Assembly (NCBI GenBank): GCA_964016875.1
Contig: OZ024735.1
Span: 2,844,469-2,908,468, forward strand
From: Fallopia convolvulus
Taxonomy: Eukaryota > Streptophyta > Magnoliopsida > Caryophyllales > Polygonaceae
Length of the DNA stretch: 64,000 bases
Direction of reading: 5' to 3'
Positions 33,229 through 46,357 of the stretch are shown here, piece by piece. The first letter of the stretch is position 1. Each line of letters begins with the position of its first letter. Position numbers and translations under genes: made by a program. The notes beneath the pieces are model-generated. The model worked only from the letters and a program-made list of their open reading frames with translations. It did no database searches and had not been told where the DNA came from.

Positions 33229-35918
33229 CGCTGCCCCCCCTTGGGTGGGAAACGTCCCCATTTCCTCGTCATGATGCTCGGGATCGACATAGGGAGAGAG
33301 TTCCAAGACATTGAAGGAAGCAGAAACGTTGTACTTACCCAAGAGGTCGAGTATGGAAGAGTTGGTGTTGATGCGCCGGAGAACCTTGAAGGGGTTGTCT
33401 CCTCGGGGATGCAGCTTCTTCTTCCGAGCATCGGGAAAACGCTCCTTCCGAAGAAGGTGCCACACCATGTCGCCAGGCTCGAAAATCAAGTTACGGTGCC
33501 CCTTGTTGCGTTGGGCGGCGTATTGATACGAGAGCTTCAGAAGTTGTGCCTTGGTACACTCATGAAGGCAGCGGACGTGTTCAGCACGGTTGGTCGCATC
33601 GACGTGCTCGCCGGTCTTGAATGACAGTGGTACCAAATTCATGGGCGTGCACGGATTACGCCCGTAGACCACCTCGAAAGGTGTCATCTTCGTCGCAGAG
33701 TGGAAGGACCTGTTATAAGCAAACTTAACATGGCAAAGTAAGTCCTCCCACCAACGTGGGTTTGTCTTGAGCATCGTCCTAAGAAGAGTGCCCAAGGTCC
33801 GATTGGTCACCTCAGTATGACCATCGGTTTGGGGGTGATAAGTAGTAGAAAATAGGAGCCGTGTTCCTAACTTCCCCCAAAGCGTTCTCCAAAAGTGGCT
33901 GCAAAATTTGGTATCCCTATCACTAACAATAGTTTTAGGAATACCATGCAATTTTACAACATGATCGAAGAATAAATTCGTGATTTCCACCGCGTTATTA
34001 TTCCCTTTACATGCTATGAAGTGGGCCATCTTGGGGAACTGGTCCACGACTACGAAAATGGAATCCTTTCCACGCCTCGACGTTGGAAGGCCCGTGATAA
34101 AATCCATGGAAAGATCTTCCCACAGGGCGTCCGGAATAGGTAGGGGCGTGTAAAGGCCATTTGGTTGTGACCGAGACTTGGCAGTATGACACGGCACACA
34201 ACTTTGACAGTACTTGTTTACATCTCGAGCCATGTGAGGCCAGAAAAAATTTTCACGAAGTGCTGCCAACGTTTTGGCTATGACAAAGTGGCCTCGGCCA
34301 TCATGAGCCTCTAGGAGCAATAAGTGTCTCACCGAAGAGGCCGGAATGCAAAGCTTCCCAGCTCGGTAAAGATACCCATTGTCCAAGAAGAAGGACTCAT
34401 GGATGCGTGATTGCTCTAGGTTTTTAATGATTGAGGAAAAATACGGATCTGAGGCGTATAAATCCTTGATCAAAGCCAAACCGAGCATATTAGAATGGAG
34501 TTGGGTTAACAGAATGTGCCTTCGAGAGAGAGCATCGGCGACGACGTTTTCCTTTCCTTTTTTATGCGCAATGACGTAGGGAAAGGTCTCTGTGTACTCA
34601 ACCCATCGTGCGTGGTGCCTATTCAGAGTCGTTTGACTCTTGAGATAAGCCAAGGCCGCATGTTCCGTATGAATTACGAACTCGCTTGACGAAAGATAGT
34701 GTTGCCACGTCTTTAGGACCCGAATAAGAGCATAAAGCTCTTTATCATAGGTTGGATAGTTCAAAGTAGCCCCAGCTAGCTTCTCGCTAAAGTAAGCGAT
34801 AGGTCGTTGCTCTTGAAGGAGTATGCCGCCAATACCGTAATCGGAAGCGTCGCACTCGATCTCGAATCGCTTGGAAAAGTCCGGCAATTGCAGGACCGAG
34901 GCGCAGCACAAAGCATCTTTTAAGGCCTTGAAGGCGGCCTCATGATGCGGCATCCACTTTATTGTGGCGGCCTTCTTGGTTAAAGAATGGAGTGGCCTGG
35001 CGATAGAACTAAAGTCCTTGACAAATAGCCTATAAAACCTTGCGAACCCCAAAAAAGATCGAACCATGGTGGGGGTCGTGGGAGTTGGCCACTCACGGAT
35101 GGCCCGGATTTTGTCAGAATCCACTCGTAGGCCATCCTTGGATACGACGAAACCAAGAAAATTCGTCATATCCGAGCAAAAAACACATTTGTCCAAGTTT
35201 ACATACAAACAATGTTCGCAGAGGCAATCTAACATTTGCCTAAGGTGCCCCGCGTGAGAGTCCAAAGTTCTACTATAAACTAAAATGTCGTCAAAATACA
35301 CGAGGACGAAAAGTCCCAAAAACTTGCGTAAAACAAAGTTCATTAGACGCATGAAAGTAGAAAGAGCGTCAGTGAGGCCAAAGGGCATCACCAACCACTC
35401 ATAAAGACCGTGTTTGGTCTTAAAGCTGTCTTCCACTCGTCCCCTTCTTGCATTCGAATTTGATGGTAGCCGCTCCGCAAATCAATCTCGGAGAATAACA
35501 CGGCACCATGCAACTCGTCTAGCATGTCGTCCAAACGGGGAATCGGGTGGCGGTACTTCATGGTTATTTGGTTGATGGCACGGAAGTCCACACACATCCT
35601 CCAAGACCCATCCTTCTTCAGCACCAAGATAACCAAAACCGCACACGGGCTAGGGGACTCACGAACATAACCCTTGTCCAAAAGAGATTGGACTTGGCAT
35701 TGTAGCTCTTGAGTTTCCTTAGGCGACGCCCTATATGCAGCCTGGTTTGGTAATGAGGCACCGGGAATGAGATCTATGCGGTGCTCGATCCCCCGAATAG
35801 GTGGTAACCCGTCGGGGAGCTCGTCAAGCATAATATCCGAGAACTCCTGTAACAAAGAAGTGATAGAGGGGGGTAATACATGTGTCGAATCAACGATAAT
35901 ATTAACCAATGGACACAA
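33226..35918 (-). pseudogene. CRM-type pol: RT, RNase H, integrase (one frameshift)
   Basis: Two overlapping frames (35918-35388 and 35436-33226) join at a frameshift just after GDEWK. Seen in order: RT N-terminus (PCAVLVILVLKKDGSWRMCV), RT catalytic YFDDILVYS near 35295, RNase H (FEIECDASDYGIGG, KELYAL, YLKSQTTLNRHHARW), integrase zinc finger (HDGRGHF, CQSCVPCH) and core (D in LSMDFITG, D in VSDRDTKF, E in TEVTNRTLGTLL). The tail, FEPGDMVWHLLRKERFPDAR then NVSASFNVLELSPYVDP, is that of CRM elements. It would encode cDNA synthesis and integration. The frameshift in RT inactivates it. Confidence 0.92.
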
Positions 35919-36381
35919 TAAAAAAAAAAGAGAAACTCCCCTCGATGTGCTTGATCACATCGCACCGTCGACAAAGGAAGAGACGATCTTGGACCGTGCC
36001 GAGGAGAGGTAGATCGGTGTCCTCACTAGTCCGATGCGTGCCATGGGTGCCATTTGGCTGGCCAGCAGAACCATGCCAATGGTGAAGGTTGGTCCCTGGT
36101 GCGCTGCTGGAATGGATCTGGATTGGCCCAGCGCTGCAGGACACCGAATCTGGCGCGTTGCAGCGCGCGCTGGCTTTGGAGCTGGGTATCGGTGGCTCGA
36201 CCTTCACTTTTGCTCAGCGGTCCTGCTGCGAACCTCCTTTTTTTCCAGATTCCGTGGCGTGTGCATTAGGAGTGCCGACAGATTTGTTGCCAAGGCTAGA
36301 AACGCCGGTAGGGGTGGTATTCGGAGTGGGCGCGACCGTGGCGTTCTCCCGAGATTTTGCTTGTTACCTTTCGGCTTCATC

Positions 36382-36948
36382 CTATATCGCTTCACTCGGA
36401 GACATAGGTAAGATGGTCACGCGTTTAACATGGTAATTGAACATGTAAGTGTTCAATCGGCCATCCTTAATCACGTGACGGTCAAACTGCCATGGACGAC
36501 CAAGAAGGATATGGGTGGCGTCCATGTCAGTGACATCAAAAAGAACGGAATCAGAGTAGACACCAATAGAAAAGGAAAGGCTAACCTGTTTGGTGATCCA
36601 ATGATCGCCATCATTAGAAATCACGCTAGCTTGTAAGGCTTCGGATGGTCCGTTTGAGGCAACTTGAAGTGGTCGACGACATTCCTTGATAAGAAATTTC
36701 CGCAGCTACCCGAATTAGTTATAACGCTCAAGGAGACGTTTTGCACCAAACATCGAGTAAGGAAAATGTTTTCCCGTTGATCGGTGGGGACGACCTCCCT
36801 TAAGCTAAGTGCTCGGTGTGTCACGAGCAACAATTTATCTACGCCGACGCTAATGTCCGAGGGTGTGCAATATGCTCCATCTTCAATCGGCGCTTCGGTC
36901 TCCTCTTCGGACTCAGCCTCATCAACGCTTGATAGAGCATATAGATAT
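36382..36948 (-). pseudogene. CRM-type protease region (active-site Asp replaced)
   Basis: The frame 36833-36621 reads LLLVTHRALSLREV, then VSLSVITNSGSCGNFLS; the family has Asp where this has Asn in TNSGS. The second frame, 36624-36382, reads DVTDMDATHILLGRPWQFDR, the C-terminal half of the protease. A frameshift near 36622 separates them. Upstream (to 36948) is the acidic gag-protease linker. Bases 35919-36381, which should connect to RT, are frameshifted and unreadable in a single frame. Confidence 0.85.
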
Positions 36949-36960
36949 AGGTTTTTAGAG

Positions 36961-38983
36961 CATGTTTTATTCCCATTTTATGCATTTTTATATAGAGTTT
37001 TACTTTAAGTTGTAGTTTAGGTTTTATTTCGGTTTAGATCGGAATCTATGCCTTTTATGTGCTTTATTACAGGTAGTAAGGTGAAGAATGGTTTGTGTGA
37101 GGCTAAGGACCGAACCGAAGAATGCGTGTAGAGTGATACAAGTGAAGATTGGAAGAACCAAGGCCCAAGAACTTATGGGATAAAAACGCTTAAAGCATTG
37201 GAGTCTTGTTTTGTCACCACTATCTTGTAATTCTTGGTTTGGGAGCTACAGTGGTCGGATGAAGCTGAATTTAGTGTCAATGGAAAGCTAACTCGAAGAG
37301 CTACAATTCATATTTCTACTCCGAGTCCAAATTCCAACTCAAAGGGGTTCAAAACAGCCTCTAAAGTGTCACTAGAGTTTCTGCGGCCAAAGCGCGGGGA
37401 GATCCCCCCATTTCGCGACCGCGCTTTGGGTAATCTTGACCGCGCTTTGGCGCGTGTGTGCGACGCCGACTCGGGCCTCCGTGTGATCTTAAGGGCCGAC
37501 TTTAGTAGTATTTTTGGATGTTTTTAGCTACCATATAAATACTTTTCTTAGGGTTCTTTGGATCATGATGCTATCTATTGCTTTTGTTTTTACGTTAATT
37601 TCAATTTAGAGAGAATTGTGGGAGACCAAACCCTAGTTTTGCAACATTGAAGAGAAATCGAACTCTTGAAGTTTAATTCTTCTTTAATGTCAATTTCTAG
37701 CTAATTCTCCTATGTCCAACTAGTTAAGTTGAAATTGTATGCATGATTGTTTGTGAGATTTGAATTATTTCTATTTGCCTTGACTAGATTGAATCTCTCC
37801 ATGCTTAATTGTTTAGATTCGCTTAGGATTATAATAGATTGATCACCTATTCTATTTCTAGGTTGAGTTACAACTAGAGTAACTAAATAGACGGTGGAAT
37901 TTGGTTATTCATGGATGAATCCTTTGATTAAACTTATAGATGGTGGAATAAGATTAATCAAAGGAGGAGAATTTAACCACAAAACTTCATGAATAAACGG
38001 CGGAATTCATGAACTATGTTTCTATTGAATGCCTTGAACTTAATTGCATGATCAATTTGACATAGAAGGTTTTCTAGGTTAATTGGTTAAAAGGTTGTTA
38101 AAGACGGTGTATATTAATAACCACCTTAAGCTTGAATTTCATAAATTCACAATAGATTAGTCAAGGGAAATCGAAATAATTCAAATCTCACAAACAATCA
38201 TGCATACAATTTCAACTTAACTAGTTGGACATAGGAAAATTAGCTAGAAATTGACATTAAAGAAGAATTAAACTTACAAGAGTTCGATTTCTCTTCAATG
38301 TTGCAAAACTAGGGTTTGGTCTCCCACAATTCCCTCTAAATTGAAATTAACGTAAAAACAAAAGCAATAGATAGCATCATGATCCAAAGAACCCTAAGAA
38401 AAATATTTATATGGTAACTAAAAACATCCAAAAATACTACTAAAGTCGGCCCATAAGATCAGCCGAGGCCCGAGTCGGCGTCGCACACACGCGCCAAAGC
38501 GCGGTCAAGATTACCCAAAGCGCGGTCGCGGAATGGGGGGATCTCCTTGCGCTTTGGCCGCAAAAACTCTAGTGACACTTTAGAGGCTGTTTTGAACCCC
38601 TTCGAGTTGGAATTTGGACTCGGAGTAAAAATATGAATTGTATCTCTTCAAGTTAGTTTTCTATTGATACCAAATTGAGCTTCATCCGACCACTGTAGCT
38701 ACCAAACCAAGCATTACAAGATAGAGGTGTCAAAACAAGACTCCAATGGTTTAAGCTTTTTTATCCCACAAGCTCTTGGGCCTTGGTTCTTCCAATCTTC
38801 ACTTGTATCACTCTACCCGCATTCTTTGGTTCGGTCCTTAGCCTCACACAAACCATTCTTCACCTTACTACCTGTAATAAAGCACACAAAACGCGTAGAT
38901 TCCGAACTAAACTGAAATAAAACCTAAACTACAACTTAAAGTAAAACTCTATCTAAAAATGCATAAAATGGGAATAAAACATG
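36961..38983. mobile_element. Foldback element, about 835-bp inverted arms
   Basis: The left arm, 36961 to about 37795, begins CATGTTTTATTCCCATTTTA. The right arm, about 38150-38983, ends with the reverse complement. Shared blocks run through both arms without large gaps (for example 'gaagctgaatt' versus its complement near 38680, and 'gagagaattgtgggagacca'). A unique spacer of about 355 bp joins them. No gene and no clear target duplication are seen. It interrupts the CRM-type gag-protease linker, and the gag zinc knuckle expected here is not present on either side, so a deletion may have come with it. Confidence 0.85.
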
Positions 38984-40651
38984 CCGATTGAGCCGAAAAC
39001 AACACGCGCTTCGTGTTGGGGGAGGCGCAACCTTGTCACGGTTTTGGCCAACCGAAGGGCCGTTTGAGTCCGGGGCTTGGGTACCTATCTTGGGTTTGGA
39101 ATAAGAAGGAGTAGAAAACGGTTTAGTACCCAAAGCGAAAGGACTAGGGTTAGAACCATACCTTTGATAAGAGGATGATTTTGGCCTCTTAAACTGCGTG
39201 TACAACTCCACGGCCGTGTGTATCAATCGTCCCAAGTTCTTGATCGGCAAGACAACCAAGCGATCTTGGATCCATTGGTAGAGTCCCACCACGAAGCGAG
39301 ACCGCAACGCCCCCGGGGAAGCGCTTATGCTGACTTTGAAGAATAGATCTTCTAAGTAGGCAAAGAACTCCTCTGGAATCATGGATCCTTAACGTGCATC
39401 TTGGATCAAAATGCGGACTTTCTCTTTGTAGTCTGGGGGTATGAATTTCTGCTTCATAATAAATACAAGTTGATGCCACTTGGTAATGGCGGCTTTACCC
39501 TTTCGGTTCCACCACATACGAGCGACCCCCTTGAAATGAAGGGTCACCACCTCGACTTTTATGTGCTCCTCATAGTGGCAATGTTTGAGAACGTGTTCGG
39601 TACCCTGCAACCAAGAAATACACTCATCAGGATTATAATTACCGAAAAAAGCCTCAAATTTTACCTTGACGTCACGGCGTGATACATGCGCCGGACGATT
39701 GTTATCGGCGCGCCGATTGGCGCGCGGAAGAGGTTTGCGATGGCGTCGGTTGCCTCGGCCATGGCCTCGGTTTGGACCGCCGCCATCATCGCTAGGCTCG
39801 TCATCTCCATCGCACCGAGGGCGTCACTGGTCCCCGCGATATCGGTTTTGGCGACGCCGATCCCCATGGTGCCAAGGCCGATCGCGGTTGTCACGGCGCT
39901 CAAGCCGATCATACTCTGCGCGGTTCTTGGGCAACTTGGGTCTCGGAATCCAATCCCGATCCCGATCTATCCATTCCTCTGAATCATGGACTGGATGGTG
40001 GTCAAATTCCTCCTCGGAATCCTCCTCGTACTCCGTCATAGAGTCCTCGGAATTTGAATGTGTAGTTTTCGGACTTTGATGACCCCGATAGTCATTGACA
40101 TCGAAGTCATCTCGGTCTTTGTTTTTTTTCTTTTTAGGCGTCGGAGTGACCGCCTTGTTCTTTTTCTTGGCTTGTTGACGTCACCATTCCTCGGAGTCAT
40201 ACTCCTCATCGGATTGAACGTCGTGAACCTCATGTAAATCTTGGGCCTGATTAGTCGGGCGACTGTCTTTCATGGACTCCAACCTCTGGAGTCCATTTGG
40301 GTTAGATGCTTCAACCATCGGGCCCTTGCCCTTTTCTTGTGTAGTAGCATGTGGTGCCGAGACGCCGGGTGGCGTTACGCTCGGATTAGCGGTTTGCGTG
40401 TGGATCGTTACGACTGGTAGTGCTTGTTGCTCCATGAACCTCGTTAGCATGCGTTCCATGTTAGTGAAACGCGCCTCTAGCGCCGCGAGGCCGTCAGCGG
40501 GCACGGTACCCGGAAGCGACGCGTCGGGCGTCACGAGCAGCGGCGGTTGATTCGCCGGTAAGTGTTGGCGCTGGTTGTTGTGTTTTTTTTGGTTGGAGTT
40601 CTTTTCCCCTTCCATGCTACCGTCACCTATCTCGACCATAGACATGAACAA
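38984..40651 (-). pseudogene. CRM-type gag, copy 2
   Basis: Begins MFMSMVEIGDGSMEGEKNS at 40651, with the coiled-coil-like GLAALEARFTNMERMLTRFM. A TGA at 40187 replaces CGA of copy 1 (EEW-stop versus EWRRQQAKKK), a C-to-T change at CG. The frame then moves to 40039-39824, later to 39610-39389 (HFKGVARMWWNRKGK, capsid-like) and 39382-38984 (VVGLYQWIQDRLVVLPIKNL). At least two frame changes and two stops. No CCHC zinc knuckle is visible before the foldback element. Confidence 0.85.
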
Positions 40652-41546
40652 GTCAAAAGTTCCAAAACAACAAACAAAAGAAGCGTCGAGATTTTGTAAG
40701 GCTCACCACGAAAGTACCCTTAGTTTGTACGAAAGGACTTGTAAAGGTATGTGAGGCTTAAGATCTCGACTTACACAAGAACGGAGCAACACAAGAGCAC
40801 GAATAAGCAAGACAAACAAGCAAGCAAGTGAGAAAAGAGAGAGAGAGAGATGCATCGGCTTTTGCTAAGCCTTGGCACGTAAGAGAAGGAGAGAGAAAGG
40901 AAAAGATCTCGGCCTAAGAGGGAAGGCGAAATTGTGTTGTAGCAATAAAAGAAACAACCAAGATACGCAAATAAGGAAGATATGCAAATCAAGGCAAGAA
41001 AAGATTGCAATATTAAAAAAGGGAAATGCCGAAAATATGTGAGATAAAGATTGCCTTATTTTGGCTTGTGTATCTCACAAGATCTTTGAGATCTTTTGAA
41101 TTATATTTTTTTTTATATATTGGATAAAGATTGCCTTATTTTGGCTTTGCTTATCCAACGATATCTTTTTTTCTTTAAAAAGGCAACTAACAAGATCTTG
41201 TGGATTTTATCCTCCAAGATTCTTGCCCTCAATAAACAATGAAATAATGGCCAAATCGGACCAAATCTCATAGAAACACAAACAAGGAAATGACGTGCAC
41301 AACTCAATCAATCCAAACAAGCAAGATGAATGCAAGAAAGAATCCAAAACTCAAAAACGCAAGTTCATGAACCGAAAAACAAGTGCAAGTCGGCAAGGAC
41401 ACGGTTTTTTTTTTTAATTTTGTGAAGCAAAAAGGATGGATATAATGGATGTTGGTAGAGATTGCGGAAGCTTAATGAAAATGAATGGGAAAGAAAATAA
41501 TTTCGTGCAAAAAACGAGTACATGTTTGAGAAAGACTTACGCAATC

Positions 41547-41564
41547 CTTGGCTCTGATGCTAGT
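41547..41564 (-). other. Primer-binding site of the CRM-type element
   Basis: Minus strand 'actagcatcagagccaag', a slightly mutated complement of initiator tRNA-Met, immediately after the 5' LTR. A GTAAGT donor consensus follows about 10 bases on (ttgcgtaagtctt), the same in copy 1, which suggests a spliced gag leader. Confidence 0.8.
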
Positions 41565-42447
41565 TGATGTGAACCCCGTTGAGGAATTCACGAGCGGATC
41601 TTTGCTTGGACTCGTCAATGGTCTTTTCACGTCGGAACCGATAGATTTGAGACGTAAACGTCTAGACTGGGTCGAGATTGAAGTGAAAGGATTGAGAAGG
41701 GGGCTTCGTTTGACGGAATCTAGGAGAGTATGAGGTCGGGAAAAGAATAGTATGACACCTTAATAATAACTCTGGAGAAAACTCAACAGCATAACAATAT
41801 ATTAAACAAAGCGTAAGAAACAAAGGAGGGCGCGTGCCTCTTTTATAGAGAAGATGGCACGCCAATCCCTAGCAAGCCCTATTGGCATGGGTGGCACATG
41901 GGAGACGCACACACACGGCCCAAATGCAAGCCCAAGCCCAAAACTCTAAACAGAAATAGAAATTACAGAAAGGAAAATGTTTTGGAATGGAAATAATGCT
42001 AAAAATAGTAAGAAACATAGATGGTCACGGTGTCCTAGTAGCGAGTGTCGCGACAAGGTCGTGACAAGGCATCGGCTTGGCAAGACAAGTCACGACACGG
42101 CGTCGAGGAGCGAGAAGGCGAGGCAGTGACGGGGATGGTGCGCACCCGAACCTCAAGTTCCCGCGCTGGGTTGGCCCGGCGTGGCATGGTGCTCGGCACC
42201 AGCGGATGGCACGGCACCGAGGGTGAGGTGCATGCCGTGGGTCAGGAGTAGTGGCACGTCTCTGATGAAGGCAACGCACTTGAAGAGAGGCGTGCCGGTG
42301 GATGCGTCGTGGCTCGCGTAAGCGCGCGCGACGAGGCACGCCGTGGCTCGAGCTATGGCACGGGTCCTAGCTCGAGTAATGGGTCCGTCGGAGCGCACGG
42401 AGAAGTATTCCTCTTCTTGGTTGGCGGTTAATGTGGGGCTCACATCA
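41565..42447 (-). mobile_element. 5' LTR of the CRM-type element
   Basis: 883 bp with TG...CA ends. The TATA box (minus strand TATAAAA, 41841-41847) would drive the genomic RNA leftward. Flanked on the right by CAAGA (42448-42452). Confidence 0.92.
41841..41847 (-). promoter_or_regulatory. TATA box of the CRM-type 5' LTR
   Basis: Reads 'ctctataaaagaggca' on the minus strand, conserved in all three LTR copies. Confidence 0.65.
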
Positions 42448-42452
42448 CAAGA

Positions 42453-43186
42453 TGAAGGGACATTGTTAACCATGTATTATCATAGGAAAATCAAGGTTTA
42501 CCTATTTAACATGGAAAATCTGTGGGAGTGTTATAAAGAGACAAAGAGGTTATGTTGAAGAAAGCTATACCCTAAGCCCTAAAAATATAAACCCTATCCT
42601 AAATCATTTACCCAAACCCTAAACCTCACCTAAATCTATTCTTAAACCTTAACCCTTACCATAAACCCTAACTTTTACCTCAAACTTTACGCTAACCATA
42701 AACCCTAAACCTTACCCAAAATCATATCTTAAGTGATGTTATCTTAAATGGAGAATGAAAGTGATTTACATCCGTCCAATCTTCAAACATTTATAACTTT
42801 TTGCTTGGGTGTTGGATTGGATCTTATAATATATCAATTCGAAGCTATCAACACAAGGAACATACATAGCAAAAACGTTTGGAGTGGGGGAAGGGGCTCA
42901 CACAATGATGCATTTCTACAGTCCATTTTAACTCACGTAATGTTTCTTTCAGGTATTCGTTGATGAGTCACATCATGAAGCGACTCACTTCATGATGTAA
43001 GCCAATTCCTGTGTGCCGGGTAAAATTTTCATTTGTATATAGCTTCCCTGTTTAATACTTTTCAAAAGGATTTTTCTGATACATGTCAAATTTTGAGATT
43101 ATCTTGCTTAGTATGATTCTTTGTACATCCTAATGAACATGCTTGAAATTACAATAACTTAAAACTCCGCCTTTCATACATATTTT
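42453..43186. other. Unassigned DNA with telomere-like tract and a MULE hairpin
   Basis: Bases 42565-42730 hold a degenerate CCCTAAA-like tract (aaaccctaaacctc, aaaccctaaacctt). At 42970-43003 the motif 'acatcatgaagcgactcact' followed by 'tcatgatgt' is a diverged copy of the hairpin found in the MULE ends. No gene is seen. Confidence 0.5.
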
Positions 43187-46100
43187 TGTAACACCCCCTT
43201 TTTATGCATGGATATTACCGTCAGTGACCCCGAGATTAAACTCTCGAAGTCACCCAATGCTTATAGTAATTACAGAACTTAACCAAAAACTTTAAAATGC
43301 AGAAGATATTTTATAACAAATGTGGAAGTCGAATACAAAAGTTGAATAAAATTGAACGGATACAAAGTTGAAATGGGAAGGGTCCCACAACCCGGGACCT
43401 CAACCTTTAAAATCATTCTGAAACTTATTCCAAGCTAACCACCTCCACTCTAACTGCTCCTCAAGCTTGTTCCTCGTGGTCTTCAACGTAGAACTCTACT
43501 CCTGATGTGTCGCGACGAGAAATGCGATGAACACCAGCCGACCATGCAATGAAAATAAACGGTCGGTTCGTCTTGTGACAGACTAAGCAAATGGGGTTTT
43601 GGAAGGTGGTTCGGTTTTTAGGAAGGTACGAGTCGGGATGTCGAGCACCGAATGAAAACCAGTCCCATCCTCGGACCTCAGGCCTCCTATTAAAACTATG
43701 ATTTGAAGAAAGAATGAGAACGTCACCCAAGGGTGAGTCTCGGTTCGAAAGAAATGGTTTACTTATGTTGGGAACTTGGGTTTCACACATTTAGTCAGGT
43801 GGGTGATTAAACCCCTCGTTAATCACGTTTCCCTCTACCAACCTCACCGCATATGTGTTGTGCGAATTCAGATTGGAGCCAGAGAATTACGGAATCCGAG
43901 AGTAAGGATGGCATTCCATTTTGTACTAGCCTTCCTATCATTTTAATTGTCGCCAACGGGCGCCTATTTTATCTCTACCAATTTTAATGATCACAATATC
44001 GTTCCACTTGGAATTTAGCATACTTTTTAAATAAGATAGAATGTGGGTTACGACCCCACAGAAATAATCAAAGGTTGGGTGCGCAAACCCAGACTAACAC
44101 GAGCTACGTGCCATCACCCCTCATCGAGCGAGCGGGTATTGAACATGGTCTTACAAGTAGAGAATTGGCTCAAGATTAATGTCGAATGAATCGATGCGTA
44201 TAACATAAAGTACGCAAACACAAGCCTACGCATCTAGGCACACATATCACAAGGCAACGGCCCTACAATCCATCTAGCGTAACCTAAGTACGACTATAAA
44301 TAACATGTCATTAAATCTAGAACAATATAAATCCTATATTCATTTTATTTCATACAAGAGTTCCCAACAAAGTCATAGAACAATTTAAAGCACATGAAAA
44401 CGTGCATATAACAAGATATGTAACATGATTGATAAAACGAGTGATGCATAAACAATGTTATATGAAAATCGAACCCAAACCACTTGCCTTGAGTGTTTGA
44501 GGATTCGAGGTAGATCGCGTATCGAGATTAGGGTGACGTTCAACGTCTTGTTCCTAAGCATATGCTTAAGTTAGCATAAGTATAATATACAACCTTAGAC
44601 TATCATGATCCTAAATAATTTATGAATCATGATTTATAACAATTATCTCATAAAATCATTATTTAACTTTATTATATAAAATAATATATTATAAAATACC
44701 TTGTTAATCCAAAAATATTTTTAGGAATTAGAATATCTCAAAAATAATATATAATACTTATTATATTCGAAATAGTATTTAAAGACCAATTTTATTTTAT
44801 TTTACGAATTACTTTATAATAGTCTAAGTCATGCTAATTTCTTAAAATAATTTTTTTATTTTCCAAAAGTCATAAAATTTTACCCAAAGTATATAATGAC
44901 TAGATACTCTTAGGAACCCGTCAAAATTTATATTTTTATAAACCCAATTATTTTGTAAAATTCACTCTTTAATTCGAATACCTTAAAACTATATGATAAA
45001 ACATCTTATATTATATAAAGTTCGAATTCTAACCCCTTTTTAGTTCATTTTAGTCTCGGTTCGGATTAATCTAAATCGAAATGTATTTATTATTTATAAA
45101 AATAATATCGCATAAAAAATCATATATTATAATTTCATAAATTCATAAAAACCATAGTAGTTTAGGAACAAGTTAAATTTTAGTTTTAAGAACCATAAAA
45201 ATAGGTGAACCGGTAACTTTTATTTTAAACGAAAAATAGTGAACTAGGTTCATCTGAACCAGTCTTCTATTTCTCGCCATATTCGTTTGGACTGATTTTC
45301 GATATGATTTTTCCCATTTTAGCATGCAATTTGTGTTCCATTTTCAAATTAACATCTTAATTTGAATTCCATACGATAAATGGGACGGAATAGGAACTTA
45401 CAAATCGAAATTTGGTTAAGTTTGGCGAAATGGAAAACTCTGGTGACCCTCGAAAATTTCGGCGAGCTGTTGGCACTTCACGACCGATTCGTGACCCGAA
45501 AATACTCGAAAACTCACTTGAATTGTCTGAATTTTGATATTTGAGGACAACTGATGTGAAAATGGGCAAACCCGAAGCCTCCTTTAAATAGTCCCAATCG
45601 AACTCAAGATTACCCCAAATTAATTCTTTGTAATTACCCGAGCCATTGAATGTCCAGCCGTTTAAGTGACGGTTTTGGCTTGTTAAAGCATCGGTTGCTA
45701 TCCAATTAAGCCTAATTAATCTTCCTTATCCACTTCCCACCCTTATCCAGCTTTTATCCATTCAATTCGAGCCATTAATTGCCAATTCAAGCATCTAGGT
45801 TTTCGAACTTATGCCGAAATTTCGATCTCAAAATTTGTATTCGTTTACAACCATTGAATGAGAGGTTTGATATATCAGGTTATGTGCTTTCCGAAACATC
45901 TTTCGGATCGAAAATCCATTGAGAAACGAAGAAGTTATAAGCATTTGAAATTTCGGGCTAAAGGTTGAAGACAACCCATTTCGGGTTCAATCTATTTCCG
46001 AAAAATTGCACAAACAACCCTCTTGTTTTGCAAAAGTGATAAAAAGCCCCTTCATTCTAACTTTTGTACTTTAAATAAAATCATATGAAACTTATTTCAT

Positions 46101-46357
46101 TTTATTTGATTAAAACTTTAGTTAAACTATTTGTACACTTTTTATAAAATATAATTAAGCCATATTACATATAAGTATTTTCTTATAACTTTTTACTATT
46201 CCCTTAAAGTTATAAAAAAACTTTATAACCTTTCAAATGTTATAAGATAATAACCGTTGATCATAAGAGAAAGTTACATTATAAAATATTATTCAAATAT
46301 TTTATAGCATAAAAAGGAAATTACATTTTTACCCTTGTAAAAATTAGTGATGTTACA
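43187..46357 (-). mobile_element. Long LTR (family A), complete, probably solo
   Basis: 3171 bp. Read on the minus strand it starts TGTAACATCAC and ends GGGGGTGTTACA. It resembles family B (1-1501 and up to 55800) in its last 60 bp and in overall plan: TATA region, non-coding exon-like part, then a 'caaggcaagtgg' box where family B has 'aaggtaagtgg'. The minus strand TATTTAAAGG lies at 45583-45590. No internal retrotransposon genes are next to it. The flanks (ATTTT / ACGAA) show no target duplication, so it may have formed by recombination between elements. Confidence 0.65.

Larger units (their letters stand above)
32332..42447 (-). mobile_element. Full-length, inactive CRM-type Ty3/gypsy retrotransposon
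   Basis: Order on the minus strand: 5' LTR (42447-41565), initiator-Met PBS, leader, gag, protease, RT, RNase H, integrase ending exactly at the LTR, PPT (read 'aagggggggcagcg', 33229-33242), 3' LTR (33228-32332). The CAAGA duplication proves a normal insertion. The pol sequence (LYTPLPIPDALWEDLSMDF, KLGTRLLFSTTYHPQTDG, NVSASFNVLELSPY) places it with the chromovirus CRM clade, whose pol typically extends to or into the 3' LTR. It is 10.1 kb, of which 2.0 kb is a later foldback insertion. The two LTRs differ by many substitutions and an indel near 33000/42220, so it is not young. Confidence 0.92.

Noticed and set aside
33226..35436. A 736-residue frame as a host gene
   Set aside because: It is the pol of a retrotransposon bounded by LTRs and a 5-bp duplication.
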